Source of the DNA: Azospirillum sp. B21
GTDB taxonomy: Bacteria; Pseudomonadota; Alphaproteobacteria; Azospirillales; Azospirillaceae
Direction of reading: 5' to 3'
Assembly: GCF_008364825.1 (NCBI RefSeq)
Contig: NZ_VTTO01000009.1
Location: 186,001 to 250,000, forward strand
Length of the DNA stretch: 64,000 nt
The notes beneath the pieces are model-generated. The model made no database searches. It was not told where the DNA came from and was given only the letters and a program-made list of their open reading frames with translations. A program made the position numbers and the translations under genes. Below, one piece after another: positions 25,012 through 33,362 of the stretch; the stretch's first letter is position 1, and each line of letters starts with the position of its first letter.

Positions 25012-25146
25012 TCAGGCGCTCAGAACCTTGCGGCCGCGGGCGCGGCGACGGGCGATGACCTTGCGGCCGCCGACGGTTGCCATACGGGCGCGGAAGCCAT
25101 GGCGACGCTTACGCACGATTTTGGAGGGCTGGAACGTGCGCTTCAT
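25012..25146 (-). CDS. rpmH: 50S ribosomal protein L34
   Basis: A 44-residue ribosomal protein beginning MKRTFQPSKIVRKRRHGFRA and ending RRARGRKVLSA, a full-length L34. The ribosome-binding site AAGGAG lies eight bases before the ATG. It heads the rpmH-rnpA-yidD-yidC-engB block. The promoter must lie in the 100 bases before 25147 on the minus strand, but no clear elements stand out. Confidence 0.97.
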   Translation of the reverse strand: MKRTFQPSKIVRKRRHGFRARMATVGGRKVIARRRARGRKVLSA

Positions 25147-25182
25147 GGCGCCTACTCCTTAAGCTTTGCTGATGGTGACGGG

Positions 25183-25211
25183 ACGAAGACGCCCAGCCGC
25201 ATGGCCGGGCG
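25183..25211 (-). terminator. Possible terminator of rplS
   Basis: On the minus strand, CGCCCGGCC and GGCTGGGCG form a nine-pair stem with one mismatch around ATGC, followed by TCTTCGTCC, about 35 bases after the rplS stop. The T-tract is poor. Confidence 0.4.
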
Positions 25212-25247
25212 CCGAACCTATGAACCTGGAACGAACCGGAAGGCGCC

Positions 25248-25643
25248 TTACTCGGCAGCCCGGCGGCCGTTGACCATGCCGCGGCCGGTGGTGCGCTCGG
25301 CGATGCGGGCGGCCTTACCGCGCAGATCGCGCAGATAGTACAGCTTGGCGCGACGAACGGCGCCCTTGCGGACCAGCTCGATCGAGTCGATGCGCGGGGA
25401 GTACAGCGGGAACACGCGCTCCACGCCCTCGCCGTAGCTGATCTTGCGAACGGTGAAGGAGCTGTTCACGCCGGCGTTCTTGCGGGCGATGACGACGCCC
25501 TCATAGGCCTGGACGCGCTCGCGCGTGCCTTCGACGACCTTCACGTTCACGCGGACGGTATCGCCCGAGGAGAACTCCGGGATCGTCTTGCCGCCGAGGG
25601 CCTTCTCGATCTGCTCCTGCTCGAGCTGCTGCAACAGGTTCAT
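25248..25643 (-). CDS. rplS: 50S ribosomal protein L19
   Basis: A 131-residue L19 located at the 30S-50S interface. MNLLQQLEQEQIEKALG begins the protein. The conserved core includes FSSGDTVRVNVKVVEGTRER, VQAYEGVVIARKNAGVNSSF, YGEGVERVFPLYSPRIDSIE and a basic end with RRAKLYYLRDLRGKAARI. It is the last gene of the rpsP-rimM-trmD-rplS block, 41 bases downstream of trmD. Confidence 0.97.
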   Translation of the reverse strand: MNLLQQLEQEQIEKALGGKTIPEFSSGDTVRVNVKVVEGTRERVQAYEGVVIARKNAGVNSSFTVRKISYGEGVERVFPLYSPRIDSIELVRKGAVRRAKLYYLRDLRGKAARIAERTTGRGMVNGRRAAE

Positions 25644-25684
25644 AGCACTACCCCTTTTCTATCGGCGCGCCTCGCGGCGGACCG

Positions 25685-26494
25685 TCACTCCGGTTTCGGG
25701 TCGCGCCGGCGAGCCTGCCGCCGACCCTTGTTCGTAACAGTTACTGCCGGGCGGTTCGCCTGGTAGAGCGACCACAGGTCCGGCCGTCGGGCCTCCGTGA
25801 TCTTCTCCGCCTCGGCCAGCCGCCAGGCCTTGACCTTTCCGTGGTGACCGGAGAGCAGAACCTCCGGCACCGCGCGCTCCACACCCTGTTCGTCGGTCCA
25901 GACCGCCGGCCGGGTGTAGTGGGGGTATTCGAGCAACCCCCGTTCGAAACTCTCTTCCCCCGCCGTCTCCACGTTGCCCATGACGCCGGGGAGCAAGCGC
26001 ACCACGGCATCCATCAGGCTCAGAGCGGCGAGTTCCCCGCCGGACAGCACGAAATCCCCGAGGCTGACCTCTTCGAGGCCGTGCGCATCGAGGACCCGCT
26101 GGTCCACCCCTTCGTACCGGCCGCAGAGCAGCGTCACCACCGGAGTGGCGGCAAGCTCCTTGACCAGTTCCTGGTTCAGCACCCGTCCGCGAGGCGACAG
26201 ATAGATCGCCCGGCCGCGTCCCGGTGCCCCCACAGGTCCCGCCGTCGCGGTCAAAGCCGCGTCCAGCACGTCGGGCCGCATGACCATGCCGGCCCCTCCG
26301 CCGAAGGGGGTGTCGTCGACGGAGCGGTGTTTATCGCGCGCGAACGAGCGAATGTCCACCGATTCCAGCGCCCAGACTCCATTTTCCAACGCCTTGCCGG
26401 CCAGCGAATGGCCGAGCGGCCCCGGAAACATTTCCGGGAACAGCGTCAGAACCTTGGCGGTCCAGACCCGCGGGCCTTCGGCGCCGTGATTCAC
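25685..26494 (-). CDS. trmD: tRNA (guanine-37-N1)-methyltransferase
   Basis: Methylates G37 next to the anticodon of tRNAs reading CNN and GGG-type codons, preventing frameshifting. 269 residues. The SPOUT knot motifs are visible: VLTLFPEMFPGPLGHSLAGK at the start, DDTPFGGGAGMVMRPDV, VTLLCGRYEGVDQRVLD, and the S-adenosylmethionine-binding EVSLGDFVLSGGELAALSLM. It overlaps the rimM stop by four bases (ATGA), indicating translational coupling. The tail after residue 240 is basic and unconserved. Confidence 0.97.
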   Translation of the reverse strand: MNHGAEGPRVWTAKVLTLFPEMFPGPLGHSLAGKALENGVWALESVDIRSFARDKHRSVDDTPFGGGAGMVMRPDVLDAALTATAGPVGAPGRGRAIYLSPRGRVLNQELVKELAATPVVTLLCGRYEGVDQRVLDAHGLEEVSLGDFVLSGGELAALSLMDAVVRLLPGVMGNVETAGEESFERGLLEYPHYTRPAVWTDEQGVERAVPEVLLSGHHGKVKAWRLAEAEKITEARRPDLWSLYQANRPAVTVTNKGRRQARRRDPKPE

Positions 26495-27060
26495 GGCGCC
26501 CCGCTCCCGCTTTCGTCTTCACCCCCATCCTCCGCCTCGTCCTCGGAACCCTCGCGGGCTTCGATCACGGCCGGAAGATCGACGACGATGCGTCCGCCCC
26601 GGACATCCACCACCGGCACGCAGGCCTTGGAGAAGGGAAGCATTTCCAGCGCCCCGCCGGCGGTCCGGACTTCGAGCACGTCTCCGGCTCCAAAATCGTA
26701 GATCGCCTTCACCGTGCCGTAGAGGCTTCCGTCGGCGAGTTCCGCACGCAAGCCGATCAGGTCGGCGTGGTAGAATTCGTCCTCGTCTTCCGTCGACGGC
26801 AGGGCGTCGCGGTCCACGTAGAGCCGCACACCGGCCAGCGCCTGCGCCTGTTCCCGGCTCGTCACCCCGTCGACCTTGGCCAGGAAGTTGTCCTTGACCA
26901 TGCCTTGGAGCGTCACCGAGAAGCGGCGGGCGCCGGCTTCGTCCGACAGCGGGCCATAGGCCATGATGTCGGCGGGTTCGGCGGTGAAGCTGCGCAGCTT
27001 CACCAGCCCCCGCACGCCGTGCGATCCCGCGAACTGGCCGACACAGATCTTGGCGGTCAT
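26491..27060 (-). CDS. rimM: Ribosome maturation factor RimM
   Basis: Assists 30S subunit assembly by binding S19 near the 16S head. 189 residues from the ATG at 27060; a GTG 18 bases upstream is possible but less attractive. The N-terminal RimM domain starts ICVGQFAGSHGVRGLVKLRS, and the PRC-barrel domain includes DLIGLRAELADGSLYGTVKA. An acidic C-terminal tail (EGSEDEAEDGGEDESGSG) extends beyond the usual end. It lies 67 bases downstream of rpsP and overlaps trmD by four bases. Confidence 0.95.
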   Translation of the reverse strand: MTAKICVGQFAGSHGVRGLVKLRSFTAEPADIMAYGPLSDEAGARRFSVTLQGMVKDNFLAKVDGVTSREQAQALAGVRLYVDRDALPSTEDEDEFYHADLIGLRAELADGSLYGTVKAIYDFGAGDVLEVRTAGGALEMLPFSKACVPVVDVRGGRIVVDLPAVIEAREGSEDEAEDGGEDESGSGAP

Positions 27061-27127
27061 CGTAGGAGCACCCGGCACGTCGTCACGACCTCAACCCTGC
27101 GGGCCAAGCGGCCCACCCTCACCTTTA

Positions 27128-27484
27128 TCAGCCCTCGGCGGCAGCCGCGGCGGCGGCGGCCTCGGCCTTCAGACGCTCCTGCGCCTTGGCCTTCGGAGCC
27201 GACTTCTTCGGGGTCTCGCGGACGGCGGGCTTCTCGACCAGGCCGGCATTGGCCAGGAAGTGCACCACGCGGTCCGTCGGCTGGGCGCCGACCGACAGCC
27301 AATGCTTGGCGCGCTCGGCGTTCAGGATGATGCGCTGCTCGTGCTCGCGCGGCAGCATCGGGTTGTAGGTGCCGATCTTCTCGATGAAGCGGCCGTCACG
27401 CGGGCTACGGGCGTCCGCGATGACGATCGAGTAGAACGGACGCTTCTTCGCACCACCGCGAGCCAGACGAATCTTCAGAGCCAT
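27128..27484 (-). CDS. rpsP: 30S ribosomal protein S16
   Basis: A 118-residue S16. The conserved N-terminus MALKIRLARGGAKKRPFYSI is followed by VIADARSPRDGRFIEKIGTY and VGAQPTDRVVHFLANAGL. The C-terminal 30 residues (KAQERLKAEAAAAAAAAEG type) are an Ala-rich extension common in alphaproteobacteria. It lies 61 bases downstream of ffh and begins the S16-RimM-TrmD-L19 block. Confidence 0.97.
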   Translation of the reverse strand: MALKIRLARGGAKKRPFYSIVIADARSPRDGRFIEKIGTYNPMLPREHEQRIILNAERAKHWLSVGAQPTDRVVHFLANAGLVEKPAVRETPKKSAPKAKAQERLKAEAAAAAAAAEG

Positions 27485-27545
27485 TGGTCGAAACTTTCTC
27501 TTCTCAAGTCAAACAGGTATCAGGTGATTTCGAAAGGCGGTCAGG

Positions 27546-28931
27546 TCAGCCGAAAGGCCCCTTCCCGCCGAAGCCGCCGAGTCCCTTCGGCAGCAAATTG
27601 CCCAGGCCGCCGCGCAGCATCCCCTTCTTCCCAAGCTTCTGCACCTGCTTCATCATTCCGCGCATGGTCTCGAACTGCTTCAGCAGCTTGTTGACCTCCT
27701 GCACCGAGGTGCCGGAACCGGCGGCGATGCGCTTGCGGCGCGAAGCCTTGATGATGTCGGGGTTCTTGCGTTCCGCCTTGGTCATCGAGGAGATGATCGC
27801 CTCCTGGCGCTTGATCATCCCGTCGTCGACGTTGGCGTCCTTCAGCTGGTCCTTGATCTTGCCGATGCCCGGCAGCATTCCCATCAGGCCGGACATGCCG
27901 CCCATCTTGCGGAGCTGCTTCAGCTGCATCGCCATGTCGTCGAGGTCGAAGCCCTGGCCCTTCTCCATCTTGCGGGCGAGCTTTTCGGCCTCGTCCTTGT
28001 CGATGGTCTCGACGGCCTTCTCCACCAGCGACACCACGTCGCCCATGCCGAGGATACGGCCGGCGATGCGGTCGGGGTGGAAGGGCTCCAGCGCGTCGAT
28101 CTTTTCGCCGACGCCCAGCAGCTTGATCGGCTTGCCGGTGATCTGGCGCATCGACAGGGCCGCACCGCCGCGCGCATCGCCGTCGATGCGGGTCAGCACG
28201 ATGCCGGTGATGCCGACCTTGTCGTTGAAATTGGTGGCGACGGTGACGGCGTCCTGGCCGGTCATCGCGTCGGCGACCAGCAGCGTTTCCGCCGGCCTGG
28301 TCGCGTCGCGGACGGCCGCGACCTCCGCCATCAGCTCCTCGTCGATGGCGAGGCGGCCGGCGGTGTCGAGCATGACGACGTCGTAGCCTTCGAGACGGCC
28401 GGTCTCGATGGCGCGTTTGGCGATGGCGACCGGGTCCTGGCCCGGCACGATGGGCAGCGTGGCGACGCCGGTCTGCTCACCGAGAACCTTCAACTGCTCC
28501 TGCGCGGCCGGACGGCGGACGTCCAGCGACGCCATCAGGACCTTCTTGCGGTCCTTCGTCTTCAGACGAAGCGCGATCTTGGCGGTGCTGGTGGTCTTGC
28601 CCGAACCCTGCAGGCCGACCATCAGGATCGGAACCGGGGCGGCGGCGTTCAGGTTGATGTCGGCGCCTTCACCAAGCATCTCCACGAGGTTGTCGTGGAC
28701 GATCTTGATGACCTGCTGGCCGGGGGTGACCGACTTCAGCACCTCCTGCCCGACGGCGCGTTCCTTCACCTGGGTGACGAACTGCTTGACGACGGGCAGC
28801 GCGACATCAGCCTCCAGCAACGCCACGCGAACTTCGCGCAGTGCTGCGGAGACGTCCTCTTCAGTCAGCGCGCCACGGCGGCGCAGCTTGTCGAAGATGT
28901 CGCCCAGGCGTCCGGTCAGGCCTTCGAACAT
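27546..28931 (-). CDS. ffh: Signal recognition particle protein Ffh
   Basis: GTPase that binds signal sequences with 4.5S RNA and targets ribosomes to the membrane receptor FtsY. 461 residues. The N domain is followed by the G domain with G1 GLQGSGKTT at 106-114, DVRRPAAQEQL, the DTAGRL motif and TRIDGDARGGAALS. The methionine-rich M domain begins about residue 330 with LKQLRKMGGMSGLMGMLPGI and includes the RNA-binding KASRRKRIAAGSGTSVQEV. The C-terminal tail is Gly/Leu-rich. It heads the ribosomal-protein block and is divergent from the pentapeptide-repeat gene. The 4.5S RNA gene is not recognisable in this window. Confidence 0.97.
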   Translation of the reverse strand: MFEGLTGRLGDIFDKLRRRGALTEEDVSAALREVRVALLEADVALPVVKQFVTQVKERAVGQEVLKSVTPGQQVIKIVHDNLVEMLGEGADINLNAAAPVPILMVGLQGSGKTTSTAKIALRLKTKDRKKVLMASLDVRRPAAQEQLKVLGEQTGVATLPIVPGQDPVAIAKRAIETGRLEGYDVVMLDTAGRLAIDEELMAEVAAVRDATRPAETLLVADAMTGQDAVTVATNFNDKVGITGIVLTRIDGDARGGAALSMRQITGKPIKLLGVGEKIDALEPFHPDRIAGRILGMGDVVSLVEKAVETIDKDEAEKLARKMEKGQGFDLDDMAMQLKQLRKMGGMSGLMGMLPGIGKIKDQLKDANVDDGMIKRQEAIISSMTKAERKNPDIIKASRRKRIAAGSGTSVQEVNKLLKQFETMRGMMKQVQKLGKKGMLRGGLGNLLPKGLGGFGGKGPFG

Positions 28932-29261
28932 GCGTTACTCGTTCCCCAGTTCCGGGTCCAGCGTCAGAGCCACCCGCACAAGCACGAAAGCGCCAGTGCG
29001 CGACATTCGCGGACTGGCGGAGATACCCGGCATTGGGCCGGGGTACCCGGTCTATCGACTTGGCGGAAGACAGGTCGGCGGACCATAGAGAAGCCGGCTT
29101 GGAGAGTCAACCATCAGAAGGACCTCTCCGCCTTCGGCCGAAGGTCGCCCTTGCCGCCGCTTGGTTATCCGTCCGACACTTGTCACAAATCTTCGCACCT
29201 TAACGAATTTTTGGCGACTCTTTCGGATTATGAGTAACCAAATAGAGAAGGTATCCCGGCG
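28932..29261. other. Divergent promoter region between ffh and the pentapeptide-repeat gene
   Basis: 330 bases with no convincing gene. It becomes less GC-rich towards 29160-29260, where the plus-strand promoter of the pentapeptide gene should lie; TTGTCA near 29177 is a possible -35 element but no good -10 partner stands out. Confidence 0.45.
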
Positions 29262-30614
29262 ATGTCGTCCGCCCAGGGCTTTGGTTCCAACAGCCCGCGA
29301 ACCAAGCTGACCCAGAGCCAGCTCAACGCGATCCTGTTGCGGCACCAGGCTTTCCGCAAGAGCCAGCCGGGCGGCGTGCGCGCCAATCTGAAGATGCGCG
29401 ACCTGTCGCATCTCGACCTCTCGGGCATAGACCTGTCGGACGCCGACCTGTCGGGCGCCAAGCTGTTCAGCGCGCGGCTGACGGGCGCCAACCTTGCCAA
29501 TGCCAACCTCTATGCCGCCGACCTGCGGCTGGCCAATCTGGAGAAGGCCGACATGCGCCGGGCCGACCTGCGCGGCGCCTGCCTGCGCGGCGCCGTGTTG
29601 AGCGAAGCCACATTGGTCGAGGTCGACCTGCGGGACGGCACCCTGCTGCATTACGATTCCAGCGGCGAGATGTTCTCCCACCAGTATGAGGACACCGTCC
29701 TGACGTCGGAGCTGACGGCGGCGACCATCCGCGGCGCCGACCTGTCGCGGGCGAAGATCGCCAACGCCTTCGTCATGCAGACCGACCTGACCGACGCCAT
29801 CCTGCGCGGCACGAAGTTCATGCGCGCCAACCTGACCGGCTCCAACCTGACCGGTTGCGATCTGACCGACGCCGACCTGACGGAGGCGAACCTGTCGGGT
29901 GCCCGGTTGTCGGGAGCGGTGATGACGGGCTGCGCCATCAATCGCACCAATTTCAGCGGCGCCACCCTGATCGGTGCCATCCTGGACGCGGCCCAATTGC
30001 GCTCGCCCAACATTCAGGCGGCGATTTTGGCGAAGACGCTGGAAAACCCGGACGACGACCTGCGCGACATCCTGGTGGAGCATCTGTCCTGGATCGACAG
30101 CGGCGGCAAGGCCGGCAAGCGCGCCGACCTGTCGGCGCTCGACCTGTCGGGGCGGAAGCTGGACGGCATCAACCTGTCCGCGGCCATCCTGCAATGCATC
30201 GCGCTGCGCGGCGCCACGCTGACCGGTGCGGCGATGGCGATAGCCGATCTGTCCCTGGCCGACATGCGCAAGGCCGACCTGTCGAATGCGGATCTGCGCG
30301 GCGTGAATTTCGAGCGGGCGACCCTGACCGGCGCCAATCTGACCGGCGTCCAGCTCGGCCCCGTCCATATCCAGACCATGAGCGGCCACATCTGGCGCGC
30401 CAACCTGCAGCGCGCCCGGCTTGGAATGGCGCTGCTGTGCAAGGCCGACCTGCGCAAGGCCAACCTGGCCGGCGCCAATCTGGCTGGTGCCGACCTGAGC
30501 GGGGCCGATTTGAGCGAAGCCGACCTGACCGGGGCCGACCTGACCGGCGCGGTCCTGGATGGCGCCACACTGGACCAGGCAATCGTCGAGGAGGTGATCG
30601 GGCTGCCGGGCTGA
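29262..30614 (+). CDS. Large pentapeptide-repeat protein
   Basis: A 450-residue protein of unknown function. After about 45 N-terminal residues, most of the chain consists of tandem pentapeptides of the type A-(D/N)-L-x-x (LDLSGIDLSDADLSGAKLFS and many others), which fold into a right-handed quadrilateral beta-helix. The repeats fall into two or three blocks, interrupted by non-repeat segments near residues 128-140 and 245-285 (the latter with NPDDDLRDILVEHLSWIDSG). The central segment contains helices and charged residues, so the protein may have two helical stacks joined by a linker. No signal peptide, membrane segment or catalytic motif is visible. AGAAGG precedes the ATG. Related proteins include DNA-mimic gyrase inhibitors, but this is not evidence of that role here. 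It ends seven bases before the convergent J-domain gene. Confidence 0.85.
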   Translation: MSSAQGFGSNSPRTKLTQSQLNAILLRHQAFRKSQPGGVRANLKMRDLSHLDLSGIDLSDADLSGAKLFSARLTGANLANANLYAADLRLANLEKADMRRADLRGACLRGAVLSEATLVEVDLRDGTLLHYDSSGEMFSHQYEDTVLTSELTAATIRGADLSRAKIANAFVMQTDLTDAILRGTKFMRANLTGSNLTGCDLTDADLTEANLSGARLSGAVMTGCAINRTNFSGATLIGAILDAAQLRSPNIQAAILAKTLENPDDDLRDILVEHLSWIDSGGKAGKRADLSALDLSGRKLDGINLSAAILQCIALRGATLTGAAMAIADLSLADMRKADLSNADLRGVNFERATLTGANLTGVQLGPVHIQTMSGHIWRANLQRARLGMALLCKADLRKANLAGANLAGADLSGADLSEADLTGADLTGAVLDGATLDQAIVEEVIGLPG

Positions 30615-30621
30615 TGTCAGG

Positions 30622-31266
30622 TCACGCCGAAGGCCCGCCTCTCTTCGCCATCCAGTCGCCGGAACCGTAGACGCTGCGGACATGGTGGACCAGCAGGTTG
30701 CGGGCGTCGATCAACTGGCCCATCCGCTCGCGGCAGGCGACGATCCCGGTATCCGGGTGGTAGACCGGCGCCAGTTCGCGGAAACGCCGCCGCACCTGAT
30801 CCTCGTCGAAACACCATTCATTGACGAAGCCGAACAGCTGGGCGGCGTCGCGCACCTCGGTGATGCGGCCGTCCAGCGGCTGGAAGGACAGGCGCTGCAG
30901 GGCATGGGCCAGCGTCTTGTTGCGGTATCCCAGCGTCTCGACCGCAGCTTCCAGCCGACGGACATCCTCGCCCGGCAGGATGCGGGCGCCGGGATCGGCC
31001 AACGCCAGCGCCGCGGCAAGTGCCCTACGGATCGCGGCGTCACTGGCGTCGGTTTCCCCAACCTCGAGAACCGCTTCCCCGTCGGAGTCGCGCGGGCCCG
31101 GATCGGCGGCCCCCTCTGGCGCCAGCAGCAGGGCGGCGGTCAAAAGCACCGGCACCCCAACCCCGCGCGCGGCGGCACGCTCCAGAACGGCGGCACGGAA
31201 ACGGGCGCCGCAGGGCACGGTCCGGCCGGGGGCTGGTGAGGGACTGGTCTCTTCCGGTGCGGTCAT
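30622..31266 (-). CDS. Orphan protein with C-terminal J-domain
   Basis: 214 residues from the ATG at 31266; a GTG 15 bases further upstream is an alternative start. Residues 1-100 are Ala-rich and include a hydrophobic stretch (VGVPVLLTAALLLAP). Residues 150-200 look like a J-domain: DEDQVRRRFRELAPVYHPD, with the HPD at 170-172, then CRERMGQLIDARNLLVHHV, the typical helix III. J-domains stimulate the ATPase of DnaK-type chaperones. No Gly/Phe-rich region or zinc finger is present, so this is a type III (DnaJ-like) protein with an unknown client domain (residues 60-145). The gene is convergent with the pentapeptide gene. Confidence 0.75.
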   Translation of the reverse strand: MTAPEETSPSPAPGRTVPCGARFRAAVLERAAARGVGVPVLLTAALLLAPEGAADPGPRDSDGEAVLEVGETDASDAAIRRALAAALALADPGARILPGEDVRRLEAAVETLGYRNKTLAHALQRLSFQPLDGRITEVRDAAQLFGFVNEWCFDEDQVRRRFRELAPVYHPDTGIVACRERMGQLIDARNLLVHHVRSVYGSGDWMAKRGGPSA

Positions 31267-31370
31267 CGTCGGCGCCAACACTTGGTGGAAGCCGGCGCGA
31301 GTCTACGCAATCGCTTGAGTCGCCGCAATCGCGCGGATGGACGCGGCCGGACGGAGTATTCGCTTTCCGT

Positions 31371-32003
31371 TCAGTGCGCCTTCATCGTCCCCGGCTTGGC
31401 CGGCAGCCTGTTCAGCAGTTCGTCGATGTAGGCTGTCTCGTCCTTGCCGGACATGGCGGCGAATCCCTTCAGCATCTGGCTGCCGAAGGTGAAGACGCTG
31501 GCAATGTCGATCCGCCACGACCCGCCTTCTCGCACGAAATCGGCGGGGACCAGCGCCGGCCGGTTGTCGACCATCAGCAGGCCCGAGGCCCGGTCGCCCT
31601 TCACCCGCACCGGCCCCAGCGAACTGCGGGAGATGACGTTGGGTCCGAGCCAACCGGCCTTTAGCGCATGGTTGGCGATGTCGCCGACCGACATGCGGCG
31701 CAGGTCCGACGGGCCGAGATAGCGGCGCAGCCCCATGGCGGCGAAGCGCTCCGCCGGCTCCAGCCGCTGCAGCGGCGCCTCGCCGGGCTGGCGGGCGGCG
31801 TCGCGCACCGACTCCAGCGTCTTGACCGAATTGCGGGTGAGCAGCGGAATCACCGCCGATCCCCGCTGTTCGGTCAGCGCAGTTCGGGCGGCATCGAAGG
31901 TCGCGGCGACCGCCCGCTCCTCCGGCGTTTCGCGCGGAGGGGCGGCGAAGCTGGTGGATGCTGCGATCAGGATGACGAAAAAGGCGAGGAAAGCGACACG
32001 CAT
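31371..32003 (-). CDS. Secreted hypothetical protein
   Basis: A 210-residue protein with a clear Sec signal peptide (residues 1-20, ending STSFAAPP). I do not recognise the mature domain. It contains AVIPLLTRNSVKTLESVRDA, a central block with SLGPVRVKGDRASGLLMV, and WRIDIASVFTFGSQMLKGF, a mixed alpha/beta pattern reminiscent of NTF2-like or SnoaL-like periplasmic domains. No cysteine is present in the mature part. It lies 30 bases downstream of the DUF2336 gene on the same strand, so it may belong to that operon. Confidence 0.75.
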   Translation of the reverse strand: MRVAFLAFFVILIAASTSFAAPPRETPEERAVAATFDAARTALTEQRGSAVIPLLTRNSVKTLESVRDAARQPGEAPLQRLEPAERFAAMGLRRYLGPSDLRRMSVGDIANHALKAGWLGPNVISRSSLGPVRVKGDRASGLLMVDNRPALVPADFVREGGSWRIDIASVFTFGSQMLKGFAAMSGKDETAYIDELLNRLPAKPGTMKAH

Positions 32004-32033
32004 GCCAGGAAGAACCGGATAGGGAACGGAACG

Positions 32034-33362
32034 TCACGCCTTCGCCTCGACGCCGAAGAATTCGAGCTGCCAGCGCATCTCTTCATCGGTCATCGGATAG
32101 TGCGTGCCGTCGCGAGCATTAAGCGCCGTTTTCGGCGGAATTTGGGCGAGCCGCAATTGGACCTGCCGGGCGAAGCGCATGGTGAGACCGGCGCGCCACA
32201 CCAGGGCGGTGACGGCGCGCGGCGCATGGGTGGCGACGATGCGGTCCACCACCGCCAACTCGATCTGCGACAGCTCCGCCAGCGCCGCCATGACGAAGGC
32301 GCGGTCGCCCTCCACCATCGATCCTTCGATCAGCTTTTCGGTCAGCTTGCCTTCCTTGTTCAGGCGTGCCGCCTTGTCGCTGGGGCGTTCCACCGGCTTT
32401 TCCGGTCCCGCGGCGGCACCGCCGACCGCCTCCTCGCCGAAGTCGACCGGGCCGAGCGGCAGGCCGGGCGCGGCGCCGGCCGCCTGCCCCACCCGCTGGC
32501 GCACCGCCTCCACCAGACCGCGCGCCGCGGCGGGGTCGAGGTCGTCGCGGTCCTGCAGGACCTTCAGCAGATTGTCGGCGACGAAGCTGGCCAGACGCGC
32601 CACCGCGCGCGCCGGCAGGCGCGGACGGCGGACCAGCGGCGAATGCCAGGGCTCGTGCTGCGGTGCCTGATCGAGGATGCGGTCGAGCGTCTCCTCGCGG
32701 ATCTGGGCCGAGGGGTTGCCGAGCAGCGCCGTCACCGCCGCCTCGTCGTCCGACCGCGCGATGGCGTCGGCGACCGACGCCGTCACGTTCTGCCGGCTGG
32801 CGATGGCGGTCATCGCGCCGCGCACCGGCCCCTTCATGATGATGTCGGTCAGATCCTCTTCGGTGAGGATCGGCGAATGCTGCAGGACCGGGCCGCAGAC
32901 CGACAGTTCCACGTCGCGGGCCAGCCGGTTGATCACGCCGTGCGGGGCGTTGGGCAGATCCTTCAGCGCTTCGGCCAGGATGCCGCGCACCTCCGTCGCC
33001 TGATCGCGGGCCAGCGTTTCCAGGCATTCCACGGTCAGCCGCTCGATCTGGATCGCCTGATCGGCCGACAGTTCGGGCAACAGGCGGGCGATCTTCCGCG
33101 CCACCGCCTGACGCACCATGACCTCGCGGTCCTTGGCCAGCAGCAAATCGGCCTGACGCGGGGTGCCGGAATTGGTCGCGATGGCCCGCCGCACCTCCGC
33201 CGCGGCGTCGGCGGCAAGGAAATACAAAAGCTCCGGGCGGGTCTTGGGATGCTCGGCGACCTTCCGGCGGACCGCCGGATCCTCGCTCTGCACCATCCTC
33301 TTGGCCGATTCGTAATCGGCGGGATCGAGCGTTTCGGGTCGCTGGGTGGCAGGCGGGGTCAC
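32034..33362 (-). CDS. DUF2336 family protein
   Basis: 442 residues, matching DUF2336, a helical-repeat family largely restricted to alphaproteobacteria. The N-terminal half consists of HEAT-like helical pairs with short-spaced repeats, such as DPAVRRKVAEHPKTRPELLY, AEVRRAIATNSGTPRQADLL and AQIREETLDRILDQ. The C-terminal half (about residues 300-440) is more variable with a charged linker. No membrane segment or catalytic motif is apparent. The start overlaps the stop of the GGDEF gene by four bases (ATGA), so the two proteins are made together. It most likely acts as an adaptor or effector in the same signalling pathway; function is not established for the family. Confidence 0.85.
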   Translation of the reverse strand: MTPPATQRPETLDPADYESAKRMVQSEDPAVRRKVAEHPKTRPELLYFLAADAAAEVRRAIATNSGTPRQADLLLAKDREVMVRQAVARKIARLLPELSADQAIQIERLTVECLETLARDQATEVRGILAEALKDLPNAPHGVINRLARDVELSVCGPVLQHSPILTEEDLTDIIMKGPVRGAMTAIASRQNVTASVADAIARSDDEAAVTALLGNPSAQIREETLDRILDQAPQHEPWHSPLVRRPRLPARAVARLASFVADNLLKVLQDRDDLDPAAARGLVEAVRQRVGQAAGAAPGLPLGPVDFGEEAVGGAAAGPEKPVERPSDKAARLNKEGKLTEKLIEGSMVEGDRAFVMAALAELSQIELAVVDRIVATHAPRAVTALVWRAGLTMRFARQVQLRLAQIPPKTALNARDGTHYPMTDEEMRWQLEFFGVEAKA

